DNA of 64,000 nt. Origin: Bradyrhizobium commune. Lineage in GTDB: Bacteria; Pseudomonadota; Alphaproteobacteria; Rhizobiales; Xanthobacteraceae. Each line of letters starts with the position of its first letter. Position 1 is the stretch's first letter. The notes under the pieces were generated by a model. That model saw only the letters and a list, made by a program, of their open reading frames with translations, made no database searches and was not told the DNA's origin. The translations under genes and the position numbers were made by a program. This document shows, piece after piece, positions 26,917-35,508 of this stretch. The stretch is taken from assembly GCF_015624505.1 (NCBI RefSeq), contig NZ_CP061379.1, positions 6,448,001 to 6,512,000 of the forward strand. Reading direction: 5' to 3'.

Positions 26917-27813
26917 TTACGACAGGCTCGCGACGAGTTCCAGGAGGATTTCCTTGATCGCCGAAGCGGGCTCGGACAGCGGCAAATGATCCGACTGGCA
27001 GAGCGCCAACGGGGCCTCAATAGTCGGTTCGACGATGCGAGACAGCCAGGCGTTGGAGGAACTGGCGACCTCACGCGCCATGGATTCCGGCAGGATCGTT
27101 GCGCCAAGACCGCTGGCAATGACGGCCGACAACGTTCCGGCCGATTCGATTTCCGCAACCACGCGAGGCGTCATCCCGAGTCCCGCGAATGCCTCGTTCA
27201 CCATTTTTCGCACGACGTTGTAGGGCCGCGGGAGGTAGAGATCCAGATCAGCGATCGTACGCAACGGCAAATCGCTGGGGGACGCGACCATGCTGTCGGG
27301 GCCCACCAAATACAGTTGTTCCTTGAACAGCGGAAGGAACGTCAATCCATGCACGGTGGTCTGGCCGCCATAGAGCACTGCAATATCCATCCGTCCATTC
27401 ATCACGAGCTCCGACAGCGTGCTGCCATAGGTCTCGTTCAGATAGAGCAGGATGCCGGGGTGACGCGCCCGCGCAGTGCGCAGAAGCGGCAACGCCAGGC
27501 GCGCGGCAGCCGTTCCCGGCGCGAGCCCGACTGACACGGCGCCGGACAAGCCCTGCCCCGCCGCCTTCATGTCGGCGTTGGCCTGGTCCCATTGCCGCAA
27601 GATGAGCTGGGCATGCCGGTAGAGAACCTTACCGGCTTCGGTTGGCACCACACCGCGCTTGGTGCGCAATAATAGCTGCTGACGTACCTCGCCCTCCAAC
27701 GTCGCCAATTGCTGGCTGAGCGCCGGCTGCGCCACGTGAAGAATGTCGGCGGCCTGCGTCAGACTGCCGATGTCGACAATCTTCACGAAGTATTGCAGGC
27801 GCCTCAAGTTCAC
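26917..27813 (-). CDS. LysR-type regulator, NAC-like
   Basis: 298 residues. The N-terminus MNLRRLQYFVKIVDIGSLTQAADILHVAQPALSQQLATLEGEVRQQL is, in overlapping parts, very close to NAC of enteric bacteria, with the helix-turn-helix at about 18-37 and the RTKRGVVPTEAG wing. The effector domain is complete (GLAPGTAAARLALPLLR; ASGLGATILPES). GTG start with GGGAGAAG upstream. It lies between the pxp operon and the divergent aminotransferase, and three boxes matching the NAC consensus stand at the promoters of this module, so it is the obvious local regulator. Confidence 0.9.
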   Translation of the reverse strand: MNLRRLQYFVKIVDIGSLTQAADILHVAQPALSQQLATLEGEVRQQLLLRTKRGVVPTEAGKVLYRHAQLILRQWDQANADMKAAGQGLSGAVSVGLAPGTAAARLALPLLRTARARHPGILLYLNETYGSTLSELVMNGRMDIAVLYGGQTTVHGLTFLPLFKEQLYLVGPDSMVASPSDLPLRTIADLDLYLPRPYNVVRKMVNEAFAGLGMTPRVVAEIESAGTLSAVIASGLGATILPESMAREVASSSNAWLSRIVEPTIEAPLALCQSDHLPLSEPASAIKEILLELVASLS

Positions 27814-27880
27814 GTCGCTTCTCCCGTTCCGCCGAACGTATCCACCGAACCCCGAACTCTAGTCGATTTCTGCGCCAGCC

Positions 27881-27917
27881 ATAAGAGGTTCTTATCGAGG
27901 GAGACCGAAGTCATCTT
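27881..27917 (+). promoter_or_regulatory. NAC-like LysR operator 3
   Basis: ATAAGAGGTTCTTAT (27881-27895), a perfect 6-bp inverted repeat with 3-base centre, fits ATA-N9-TAT. Downstream in the direction of the aminotransferase, one base plus 11 bases later, comes AAGTCATCTT (27908-27917), like ATTCCGTCTT of the other two sites. It lies between the lysR GTG and the aminotransferase GTG, so it may also serve autoregulation. Confidence 0.75.
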
Positions 27918-27980
27918 GGCCACGGCCTCCGCGGAGGATTAGACCTTTCGACTTCAGCCTGACATCAAGGGATGCCTGCC

Positions 27981-29210
27981 GTGAACTCCTACAACCCCGC
28001 AGGGCGCATCAGACGCATCAAGCCGTCACCCAGCACTGTTGCCGCCGATCGGGCCAACGAGCTGCGGCGACAGGGCAAGCAGATCGTGAGTCTAGTGGTC
28101 GGCGAGCCGGATTTCGACACGCCGGCCCACATCCGCAAGGCGGCCGCATACGCGATGGACCATGGCGCGACCCGCTACACCTCGATGCGGGGAACGCAGG
28201 AATTGCGGGAGGCGATCGCAGCCAAGCTCAAGCGCGAGAACGCGCTGAGCTACGGCGTCGACGAGATCATCGTGACCAACGGCGCCAAGAGCGCGATCTA
28301 CAGCGCGCTCGCAGCGACCGTCGATGTCGGTGACGAGGTCATCATTCCGGCGCCCTACTGGGTGTCCTATCCGGACATGGTGCTGGCTTGCGACGGCACG
28401 CCGGTGACGATCAGCTGCGGCGAGAACCATGGCTTCAAGCTGTCGCCGGGGCAGCTGGAAGAAGCTATCACGCCGAAAACGCGCTGGCTGCTGATCAACT
28501 CGCCGAGCAATCCGACCGGCGCCAGCTATACCGCTGCCGAGTACCGCGCGCTCGCGGACGTGCTCGTCAAGCATCCGCACGTCATGGTCATGACTGACGA
28601 CATCTACGAGCACATTCGTTTCGACGGCAAGCCGACTCCGCATCTCCTGAACGCCGCGCCCGAACTGCGCGACCGTACCCTCGCCATCAACGGCGTGTCC
28701 AAGACCTATGCCATGACCGGCTGGCGTATCGGCTGGGTTGCCGGCCCGCGGACTCTGATCGGCGCGCTTGATACGTTGTTGTCGCAGTCCGCGGGAACCT
28801 GCTGCGCGGTGAGCCAGGCGGCGGCAACCGCCGCGCTCAACGGTGATCAGTCCTTCATCGTGGAGAGCGTCGCCATCTACAAGCAGCGGCGCGACGCCAT
28901 CCTGCCGCTCCTGAACGCAATCCCCGGTCTGAGCTGCCAGGCGCCAGACGGCGCATTCTACCTGTTCGTGAATTGCGCCGGCCTGATCGGCAAGACCACG
29001 GAGGATGGCAAGCGGATCGAGACTGACAACGATGTGGTGCTTTACTTCCTCGACACCTTCGGCGTGGCGCTGGTCGCTGGCGCGGCCTACGGACTCTCAC
29101 CTTACTTCAGGCTGTCAATCGCGACATCTCTGGAAGCTCTGACAGAGGGGGTTGAACGCTTAGCGCGCGCCACCGCGACACTCCGAGGCCTCCCATCGAG
29201 GCTGGATTGA
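27981..29210 (+). CDS. Class I aminotransferase (aspartate/aromatic type)
   Basis: About 409 residues, fold-type I PLP enzyme. SLVVGEPDFDTPAHI, NGAKSAIYSALAA, NSPSNPTGA, DDIYEHIRF and the PLP lysine in GVSKTYAMTGWRIGW (about K241); the carboxylate-binding arginine is in YFRLSIA. AAGGG abuts the ATG at 27972 and is 9 bases from the GTG at 27981, so the GTG is the likelier start. Transcribed away from lysR, with operator 3 85 bases upstream. It would convert the imported or ring-opened amino acid to its 2-oxo acid. Confidence 0.9.
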   Translation: MNSYNPAGRIRRIKPSPSTVAADRANELRRQGKQIVSLVVGEPDFDTPAHIRKAAAYAMDHGATRYTSMRGTQELREAIAAKLKRENALSYGVDEIIVTNGAKSAIYSALAATVDVGDEVIIPAPYWVSYPDMVLACDGTPVTISCGENHGFKLSPGQLEEAITPKTRWLLINSPSNPTGASYTAAEYRALADVLVKHPHVMVMTDDIYEHIRFDGKPTPHLLNAAPELRDRTLAINGVSKTYAMTGWRIGWVAGPRTLIGALDTLLSQSAGTCCAVSQAAATAALNGDQSFIVESVAIYKQRRDAILPLLNAIPGLSCQAPDGAFYLFVNCAGLIGKTTEDGKRIETDNDVVLYFLDTFGVALVAGAAYGLSPYFRLSIATSLEALTEGVERLARATATLRGLPSRLD

Positions 29211-29460
29211 TCCAAGGGGGCCTCACCAATCCCTCGGAGTCGCCATGTCGTATCTGCGTGATGGCATCGTGCTTGGCGGGGGTTCCCGAACAGTCTCGGC
29301 CTTGAAGCAAATGGTTATTTCTCAAAAACCCCGTAGCAGCTGCGTTCGAGGGACGACCAAGTCGGTCTTCCCCCCACATGAACCGTCGATTTCGCGGTCG
29401 TGGTAACGGCAGTTTCCCTGCACCATCGCCAGCACGAAGCCAGCTCTCTGTAGTAGCGCA

Positions 29461-29662
29461 CGAGATCAGATTCTCGGTCGCAGCTGGATGCGTTGCTCTT
29501 ATCAAGTTTGACTGCGTCGAGCCCGAACGTCCGCTTCACGCCTCGGACCGACTGCTCAGATTTGCCGTCAATAGATTCTTTTGGATCTCCCGGTGCACAC
29601 GCCGCCTCTTAAACTATTGAAAATATTTAACTCTCACTCCAATCCATCATGGGCAAGTTTGA
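29461..29662 (+). repeat. Dispersed repeat, copy 2
   Basis: Counterpart of 16872-17080 in the same orientation. It starts at CGAGATCAGATTCTCGGTCGC and ends at CAAGTTTGA, with the shared blocks listed for copy 1. It stands just right of the aminotransferase gene, so the two copies bracket the whole regulon. Confidence 0.75.
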
Positions 29663-29673
29663 TCCCGGAGTCC

Positions 29674-29700
29674 CTGTAGGTTCAAATCCCGGAGGCGCAA
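29674..29700 (+). other. tRNA 3'-end-like remnant
   Basis: TAGGTTCAAATCCCGGAGG followed by CGCAACCA looks like a T-arm (GGTTCAAATCC) and a CCA end. The T-stem does not pair fully and no D- or anticodon arm precedes it, so it is not a working tRNA. Such 3' ends are typical att scars of integrative elements. Confidence 0.3.
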
Positions 29701-29782
29701 CCACCGATACCGACATTCGATTCCGGTTTGATGACGATATAACTTGCTTATTTTATTCATATTTTAGGTGGCGAGCGTCAAC

Positions 29783-30103
29783 CTAACGACCGAAAAGCAA
29801 GTAGCTTTGGTCGACGCCGCGGAGATCGCGGGTCTCCTCGGTCCAGCCGACGGCGCGGCGATAGCTGCCCATCGTGTCCGCTTGCTTGAGCGCTGCGAGG
29901 TCGACTGGACGGGTCTCATCCGCGAAAGGCGAGACGTAGAGCGCGTCTTCCGGGCAATAGAGTTCGCAGAGGAAGCAGGTCTGGCAATCGCCCTGGCGGG
30001 CGATCACCGGAATGCCGTCGGTCTTGTCGAACACGTTGGTCGGGCACACGTTGACGCAGATGTCGCAGGACGTGCAACGCTCTGTATCGATAACCTCGAT
30101 CAT
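29783..30103 (-). CDS. 2x[4Fe-4S] ferredoxin (AprB-like)
   Basis: 106 residues. Two cluster motifs, CTSCDICVNVCP and CQTCFLCELYCP, then a C-terminal tail of about 50 residues. Its ATG overlaps the flavoprotein stop (ATGA), so it is the electron partner of that enzyme, as AprB is of AprA. The layout with an SsuABC-type importer suggests a role in organosulfur metabolism. Confidence 0.9.
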   Translation of the reverse strand: MIEVIDTERCTSCDICVNVCPTNVFDKTDGIPVIARQGDCQTCFLCELYCPEDALYVSPFADETRPVDLAALKQADTMGSYRRAVGWTEETRDLRGVDQSYLLFGR

Positions 30104-31728
30104 TCCGCCGCCTCCGCGTAAGCTGCCTCAGGATGAGGCCGGACCGAGGTCCAGACCTCGTCAAGTCCGCCCGTCGTCACATAGTGACGCTGCCGGTGAT
30201 CCAGATCGGGGAAATCGTCGCGCCGATGCATTCCGCGGCTTTCCTGACGCGCCAGCGCGCTGCGGTACATCCAGCGCGCTGTCGCCAGCATCGCCGCGCT
30301 TTCACGGGCGCGCAACACCTCGGACGTGTCGGCCGCATCGGCATCGGACACGTCACGCCACGAGGCGTCAAGCCGCCGCAGCGCGCCATCGAGCCGCGAA
30401 GCGTCGCGGAAATAGTTCAGCTCATACGGGAAGACCTCGTCCTGGACAGCCCTCGCCAGCGCGGCCGGATCAAACGCGCGCCGCGAGCGACTGCGAAAGC
30501 CAATGGTTCCCATAGACGACAGCGTTCGCCCGGCGGCCGTACCGGCCTGCCTCGCGTAGGCAGCGGCGCCCTGCCCCGCGAGCGTCCCCGACGACATCGC
30601 CCAGGCGGCGTTGTGGCTGCCGCCGCCGGTGAAGCCGCCGCAGATCAGTTCGCGCGTCGCCGCGTCGCCCGCGGCATAGAGACCCGGTACACTGGTGGCG
30701 CAGCAGTCGTCGACAATGCGAAGGCCGCCGGTGCCGCGCACGGTGCCTTCGAGCCGCAACGTCACTGGGAAGCGATCTCTGAACGGATCGATGCCGGTGC
30801 GGTCGAACGGCAGGAAGAAATTCGGTTGCGCCGTGCGCATGTGCCGCTGCACGTCCTCATCGGCCTTGTCGAGCCGCGCATAGACCGGCCCCTCGAGCAG
30901 CGCGCGGGCGATCGCCGATCGCCCGCCCTTGGACGCCGCACCGGGCACGACGCTGCCATCGTCATAAGTGAAAGTAGCCCAGCCGTAGAACAGCGTTTTG
31001 GTCACCGAACCGAACGCCGGCGAGATAGCATACGGATTGGAAAATTCCATGCTGCTGAACTCGGCACCTATTTCCGCGGCCATCAGATAGCCATCGCCGG
31101 TGAGCACGTTCGATCCCAAGGTCTTGCTCAGGAACGCGCAGCCGCCGGTCGCGATTACGACGGCTCTCGCGCGCACCGTCCAGTGATCCTGCTTCTGGCG
31201 GCGCACGCCGCTCGCCCCCGCAGCAGCGCCGTCCTCATCCACCAGCAATTCGAGCGCCGGGCTGTGATCTAGGATGGTGACGCCCGCCTGCTTGGTCCGC
31301 TTGCGCATCAACCGCATATATTCGGGGCCTTGCAGCGAGTTGCGCTGCGATATGCCGTGCTCATCATCCGGATAGGGATAACCCCAGTCCGCGAGGCGAT
31401 TGCTCTGCTGATAGGTGAGATCGAGCACACGCGCCATCCAGCGGCGATCCTGCAAGAAGCCGCCGAGCTTCTCGCGACCGGCCATGGCGGCCTCGCGCTC
31501 CGCCGGCACCGGATCGACGTACCAGACGCCGGTGCCCGCCGCCGCCGTGGCGCCCGAAGTGCCGCAAAAGCCTTTGTCGGCGAGCACGACGCGCGCGCCA
31601 CGCTCGGCCGCGCTGACCGCGGCCCAGGTGCCCGCGGGCCCGCCGCCGAGCACCAGCACGTCGGCGTCATATTCGACGGATCCGCTTGGTGCGGCCCTGC
31701 GCTCGGCGCGGTTGATTTGGTTCGTCAT
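30100..31728 (-). CDS. FAD-dependent oxidoreductase, fumarate-reductase/AprA-like
   Basis: 542 residues. Dinucleotide motif LVLGGGPAGTWAAVSAAERGARVVLADKG, then GTSGATAAAGTGVWYVDP and ATGGCAFLSKTLGSNVLTGDG, and the C-terminal FAD stretch GLYAAGDAATRELICGGFTGGGSHNAAWAMSSG (given in parts). This is the succinate-dehydrogenase/adenylylsulfate-reductase flavoprotein fold. GGGAGACGTGATC precedes the ATG at 31728. Followed by the ferredoxin gene and preceded by the sulfonate-type importer; its substrate is unknown. Confidence 0.88.
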   Translation of the reverse strand: MTNQINRAERRAAPSGSVEYDADVLVLGGGPAGTWAAVSAAERGARVVLADKGFCGTSGATAAAGTGVWYVDPVPAEREAAMAGREKLGGFLQDRRWMARVLDLTYQQSNRLADWGYPYPDDEHGISQRNSLQGPEYMRLMRKRTKQAGVTILDHSPALELLVDEDGAAAGASGVRRQKQDHWTVRARAVVIATGGCAFLSKTLGSNVLTGDGYLMAAEIGAEFSSMEFSNPYAISPAFGSVTKTLFYGWATFTYDDGSVVPGAASKGGRSAIARALLEGPVYARLDKADEDVQRHMRTAQPNFFLPFDRTGIDPFRDRFPVTLRLEGTVRGTGGLRIVDDCCATSVPGLYAAGDAATRELICGGFTGGGSHNAAWAMSSGTLAGQGAAAYARQAGTAAGRTLSSMGTIGFRSRSRRAFDPAALARAVQDEVFPYELNYFRDASRLDGALRRLDASWRDVSDADAADTSEVLRARESAAMLATARWMYRSALARQESRGMHRRDDFPDLDHRQRHYVTTGGLDEVWTSVRPHPEAAYAEAAE

Positions 31729-31763
31729 TGATCACGTCTCCCGTTCGAACAATCGGTCTGCGC

Positions 31764-32639
31764 TCATGCCGCCACCTGTGCCTTCCAGCGCATGAAGCGC
31801 CGCTCCAGCGCTTCGAGCACGGCGTTGAGCGCCAGCCCGATCACCGTGATACTCAGAATGCCGAAATACATTTGCGGGATCAGGAAGCTGTATTGGCTGT
31901 TAATGATGAGATAGCCGAGCCCGGCCTTGGCCCCGACCATTTCGGAAGCGACAAGCACCAGCATAGCCGAGGCGCTGGCGAGGCGAATGCCAACGAAGAT
32001 TGTCGGGAGTGCCGCCGGCAGGATCACCTTCCGGAATAATTGCTGCGGCGTCGCTCCCATTGTCCGCGCCGACTTGATCAGGAGCGGATCGACTTGCTTC
32101 ACCGCGGCGATGGTGTTGAGCAACAGCGGCCAGGCGCAGCTATAGATCACCATGGTGATCTTCGACATCTCCCCGATGCCGAGCAACAGGATGAACACCG
32201 GCAGCAGTGCCAGCGGCGCGGTGTTGCGGCAGATCTCGATGATCTGGTTCAGGAGATTGGCCAGTCGGGCATACCAGCCGACGGCGAGGCCAAGCGGGAC
32301 ACTCAATGCAACCGAGATCAGGAATCCGCTCAATGCGCGCAGCAGGCTCGCCGAGACGTCGTCATAGAGCTCGCCGGTTTGGGAAAGCTGCCAGCCCGCA
32401 GCAATCACATCCGAGATCGGCGGCAGAAACACCGGATCGATCAAGCCGAGCCGCGGGGCGGCCTCCCACACCGCCAGCAACGCGATGAGCACCAGCGAGC
32501 GAAGCCCGAACGCGGCAAGCCGGTGCGCGGCCGCACGAACACTGCCGACGATCGGTAACGATCGGCGATCTGCGCCGGATATGGACTTGGGACGCCCCTG
32601 CGCCAGTTCCAACAGCGCCAGTGTCTCCAGACTAGACAT
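31764..32639 (-). CDS. Sulfonate/nitrate/taurine-type ABC permease
   Basis: 291 residues, SsuC/TauC type, six spans. EAA loop region SARTMGATPQQLFRKVILPAALPTIF. The ATG at 32639 overlaps the ATPase stop by eight bases with AAGGAGG just upstream. Works with the ATPase at 32632 and the receptor at 33495. Confidence 0.92.
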   Translation of the reverse strand: MSSLETLALLELAQGRPKSISGADRRSLPIVGSVRAAAHRLAAFGLRSLVLIALLAVWEAAPRLGLIDPVFLPPISDVIAAGWQLSQTGELYDDVSASLLRALSGFLISVALSVPLGLAVGWYARLANLLNQIIEICRNTAPLALLPVFILLLGIGEMSKITMVIYSCAWPLLLNTIAAVKQVDPLLIKSARTMGATPQQLFRKVILPAALPTIFVGIRLASASAMLVLVASEMVGAKAGLGYLIINSQYSFLIPQMYFGILSITVIGLALNAVLEALERRFMRWKAQVAA

Positions 32640-33498
32640 GGGCCACCTCCTTCACGTCCCGATTCACAGGCCGCGCGCTCAGGTCGCCGCTCAATTGTCC
32701 CTGCTGCGCTTTCTGCACCTCATCGCGGAGCAGGCTCCAGAGCTGGTGCCTGACATGGCCGAACTCCGGCAGCGAGCGCACATCGTCAGCCTCGCTGCGC
32801 AGTGCGGCTGGAATCTCGATCACCTGCTTAATCCGGCCCGGGCGCGAGGTCATCACCGCGACGCGCTGGCCGAGCACGACGGCCTCGTCGATGCCGTGGG
32901 TGATGAAGACGATGGTTTTGCCGGTGGCGCGCCAGATCCGCAACAGCTCGCCTTGCAGCGTCTCGCGGGTTTGTGCGTCGAGCGCGGCAAACGGCTCGTC
33001 CATCAACAGCACCTCAGGGTCGTAAGCGAGGCTGCGCGCGATCGCGACGCGCTGCTTCATGCCGCCGGACAATTCGTGCGGATAGCGGTTGGCAAAACCG
33101 GACAGGCCGACGAGATCGAGGAAATGCCGCGCGATCTCGCGCCGTTGCTTTGCGTTCAGCCCGGCGATGTCGAGCCCGAACTCGACATTTTCCGCGGCGG
33201 TGCGCCAGGGAAACAGCGCGTATTGCTGGAACACGATGCCGCGGTCGCGGCCGGGCCCCGTGATCGGCCGTCCGTCGAGCAGGATGCGGCCGCTGGTCGG
33301 CGTGGAGAGTCCACCCAGGAGGTCAAGGAGCGTCGATTTCCCGCAGCCGCTAGGGCCGACCAGGGCCAGGAACTCGCCGGCGCCGACGTCCAGCGTTATA
33401 TCCTCCAGGGCGGTGAAGCGGTCCGCGGGACCGCTTCCCTCGCTGCGCGTCACGAATTCCTTGCGGACGCGCTCAAAGCTGATCTTGACCGGGCTCAT
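32632..33498 (-). CDS. Sulfonate/nitrate/taurine-type ABC ATPase
   Basis: 288 residues from the ATG at 33498, which overlaps the receptor stop. Walker A VGPSGCGKST, Q-loop FQQYALFPW, signature LSGGMKQRVAIARSLA, Walker B VLLMDEPFAALD, H-loop FITHGIDEAV: the SsuB/TauB class. The C-terminal tail of about 45 residues is typical. Confidence 0.93.
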   Translation of the reverse strand: MSPVKISFERVRKEFVTRSEGSGPADRFTALEDITLDVGAGEFLALVGPSGCGKSTLLDLLGGLSTPTSGRILLDGRPITGPGRDRGIVFQQYALFPWRTAAENVEFGLDIAGLNAKQRREIARHFLDLVGLSGFANRYPHELSGGMKQRVAIARSLAYDPEVLLMDEPFAALDAQTRETLQGELLRIWRATGKTIVFITHGIDEAVVLGQRVAVMTSRPGRIKQVIEIPAALRSEADDVRSLPEFGHVRHQLWSLLRDEVQKAQQGQLSGDLSARPVNRDVKEVAHV

Positions 33499-34550
33499 TG
33501 CGCCTCCGCCGTCTTGCCGGGGCGGAAATAATTGAACGCGTTGGTATAGGTATCGGAGGCCTTGATCTGGCCGGGCTTGAACAGGCCATCCTTTTCCAGC
33601 CAGTCGATCCACACCTGGATTTCGGCGTTCGAGATCACGCCGCCCTTGGTCGCAACGCCGGTGCTCTTCCAGTACTTGATCGAGGAGGCATCCTCATTGC
33701 GCTTTCGCTCAGTGATGATTCTATCGAAGCGCGCTCGCACCTCTTCTGCCGGTGTCGTCTGCGCCCAGGCAATCGCGCGCGAGATACCTTCAATCAGCCT
33801 GCGCGACGCTTCCGGATTGTCCTTGATGAACTTGTCGCGCAGCACATAGGAGCCGCCGGTGAACTGACCAAACAGGTCGGTGTCGTTGAACAGCGAGTGG
33901 ATGCCGCCGCGATCGAGCGCCTTGTCCCGCAGCACGCCGCTGAGCGCGCTCACCTCGACCTGGCCCTGGCGCAGCGCCTGTTCGCCGCTCACCGGCGGGA
34001 TCGCCACAAGCGTCACCTGCTTGGCCTCGCTTGCGGAGAGACCGTTGCGGGCGAGATATTCGCGCAGCACGAACTCCAGATGCGCACCCAGCGTATTGAC
34101 GGCGACCTTCTTTCCGATCAGGTCGCGCGCCGTCTTGATCGGGCTGTCGTCCTTTACGTAGTAGCCGTAATAGGTGTTGGCGTCCGAGCCGTAGTAGCCG
34201 ACCACGGCCTTTATCGGCGCGCGCGCCGCGATCAGTTTCAGGATCGCGCCATAGAAGGCGCCACCGATATCGATGTCGCCGGTCACCACGGTCTGGATGT
34301 CCTGCGGGCCGCTGATCGTATTGCCGACCCATTTCAGCTTCAGCGGTGCGAGATAGCCGAGGTCGTCGGCGAGCTCGATAAACGTCACCTGCCCGGCCCA
34401 GCCCTGATAGCGGATCTCGGTCTTGTCGAGCGGCGGCTCGGCGAAGGCGGGAGCCGCGAGGCCGAGCGCCAATACGCCGGCAAGCAGCAGCCGCGCCGCC
34501 TTGCGAGCGGCATGCTGCCGCGCGCGAACAAATCGAACCATCGAGTTCAT
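33495..34550 (-). CDS. Sulfonate/nitrate/taurine-type ABC substrate-binding protein
   Basis: 351 residues with signal peptide (RKAARLLLAGVLALGLAAPAFA) and the SsuA/TauA-like fold: IRYQGWAGQVTFIELADDLGYL, GDIDIGGAFYGAILKLIA, IGKKVAVNTLGAHLEFVLREYL. Together with the dioxygenase next to it, a sulfonate or sulfate ester is the likely ligand, though related receptors bind thiamine precursors or nitrate. Confidence 0.9.
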   Translation of the reverse strand: MNSMVRFVRARQHAARKAARLLLAGVLALGLAAPAFAEPPLDKTEIRYQGWAGQVTFIELADDLGYLAPLKLKWVGNTISGPQDIQTVVTGDIDIGGAFYGAILKLIAARAPIKAVVGYYGSDANTYYGYYVKDDSPIKTARDLIGKKVAVNTLGAHLEFVLREYLARNGLSASEAKQVTLVAIPPVSGEQALRQGQVEVSALSGVLRDKALDRGGIHSLFNDTDLFGQFTGGSYVLRDKFIKDNPEASRRLIEGISRAIAWAQTTPAEEVRARFDRIITERKRNEDASSIKYWKSTGVATKGGVISNAEIQVWIDWLEKDGLFKPGQIKASDTYTNAFNYFRPGKTAEAQ

Positions 34551-34578
34551 TCTGGTAAATCCTGTCTGTGAAGCGGGA

Positions 34579-35508
34579 TCAAGCGGCCTTGGCCGACTGC
34601 GGTTTCGGCGCCTTGATGCGGGTCACGCTGCGGCGCCCGTCGACGCTGAGCGGCACCTCGCCATCGATGGTGGCGCGGCGGACGACGCGGTGTTGATCGC
34701 CGTAATCGTTGACCGCGTAGTGCTGGGTCGCGCGATTGTCCCAGATCGCGACGTCACCGGCCTGCCAGGTCCAGCGCACGGTGTTTTCCGGCGCGGTGAT
34801 GTGGGACTGGAACAGGTCGAACAGCTTTTGGCCGTCGTATTTCGGCAGGCCCACGAAGCGCTGCACGAAATTGCCGAGCACGAGCGTGCGCTCGCCGGTC
34901 TCGGGATGGACCCGCACCACCGGATGCTCGGTTTCGTAGGTCGTGCCGGTAAACACTTCGTCGAAGTGCTTGCGGTCCGCCTCCGACGCGCGCGTCTTGA
35001 CAGCGTAGTCATAAGCGTTGCTGTGGACCGCCCAGAGCTCCTCGGCGAGCTTGCGCAGCGGCGCCGGCAGATCGAGATAGGCCGCGGCCGTGTTCGACCA
35101 CACGGTGTCGCCGCCGAAAGGCGGGATCACCACGCCCCGCAGCACCGATATTTTCGGATAGGCGTCGACGAAGGTGACGTCCGTGTGCCACTGGTCGGCG
35201 CGGCCGCCGCCGCGGTCCGAGTCCAGCTCCAGGATCGACGAGGTGCCCTTGGTCGCTCCGACCGTCGGATGCGGCACCAGTTTTCCGAGCCGGACGGCGA
35301 AGCGCTCCTGCTCGGCATCGTCGAGATGTCCCTGATTGCGAAAGAAGATCACCTTGTGCTCGAGCAGAACTTTGTTGATGGCCCGAATGACTTCATCAGA
35401 CAGGTTGCCCGACAGCTTGACGTTCCTGACCTCGGCGCCAAGCCGCGCCGCGCGCTTAATGATGTCGGCACGCGGAATGACATTGTCGGTGGTGGTCGTA
35501 TTGCTCAT
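34579..35508 (-). CDS. TauD/AtsK-family 2-oxoglutarate-dependent dioxygenase
   Basis: 309 residues. Fe(II) facial triad: WHTDVTF (H and D) and the distal His in GDQHRVVRRAT, followed by the 2-oxoglutarate-binding arginines. The stretch DAYPKISVLRGVVIPPFGGDTVWSN is like alkylsulfatase AtsK and TauD. Start at 35508 (MSNTTTT). It oxidises the carbon next to the sulfo or sulfate group, releasing sulfite or sulfate and an aldehyde. First gene of the minus-strand sulfonate operon. Confidence 0.92.
   Translation of the reverse strand: MSNTTTTDNVIPRADIIKRAARLGAEVRNVKLSGNLSDEVIRAINKVLLEHKVIFFRNQGHLDDAEQERFAVRLGKLVPHPTVGATKGTSSILELDSDRGGGRADQWHTDVTFVDAYPKISVLRGVVIPPFGGDTVWSNTAAAYLDLPAPLRKLAEELWAVHSNAYDYAVKTRASEADRKHFDEVFTGTTYETEHPVVRVHPETGERTLVLGNFVQRFVGLPKYDGQKLFDLFQSHITAPENTVRWTWQAGDVAIWDNRATQHYAVNDYGDQHRVVRRATIDGEVPLSVDGRRSVTRIKAPKPQSAKAA

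Larger units (their letters stand above)
29211..29782. other. Intergenic stretch with repeat and tRNA-like scrap
   Basis: No gene of its own. 29211-29460 shows no recognisable protein; 29461-29662 is repeat copy 2; 29663-29700 has the tRNA-like end described separately; 29700-29782 is AT-rich downstream sequence of the ferredoxin gene. Confidence 0.5.
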
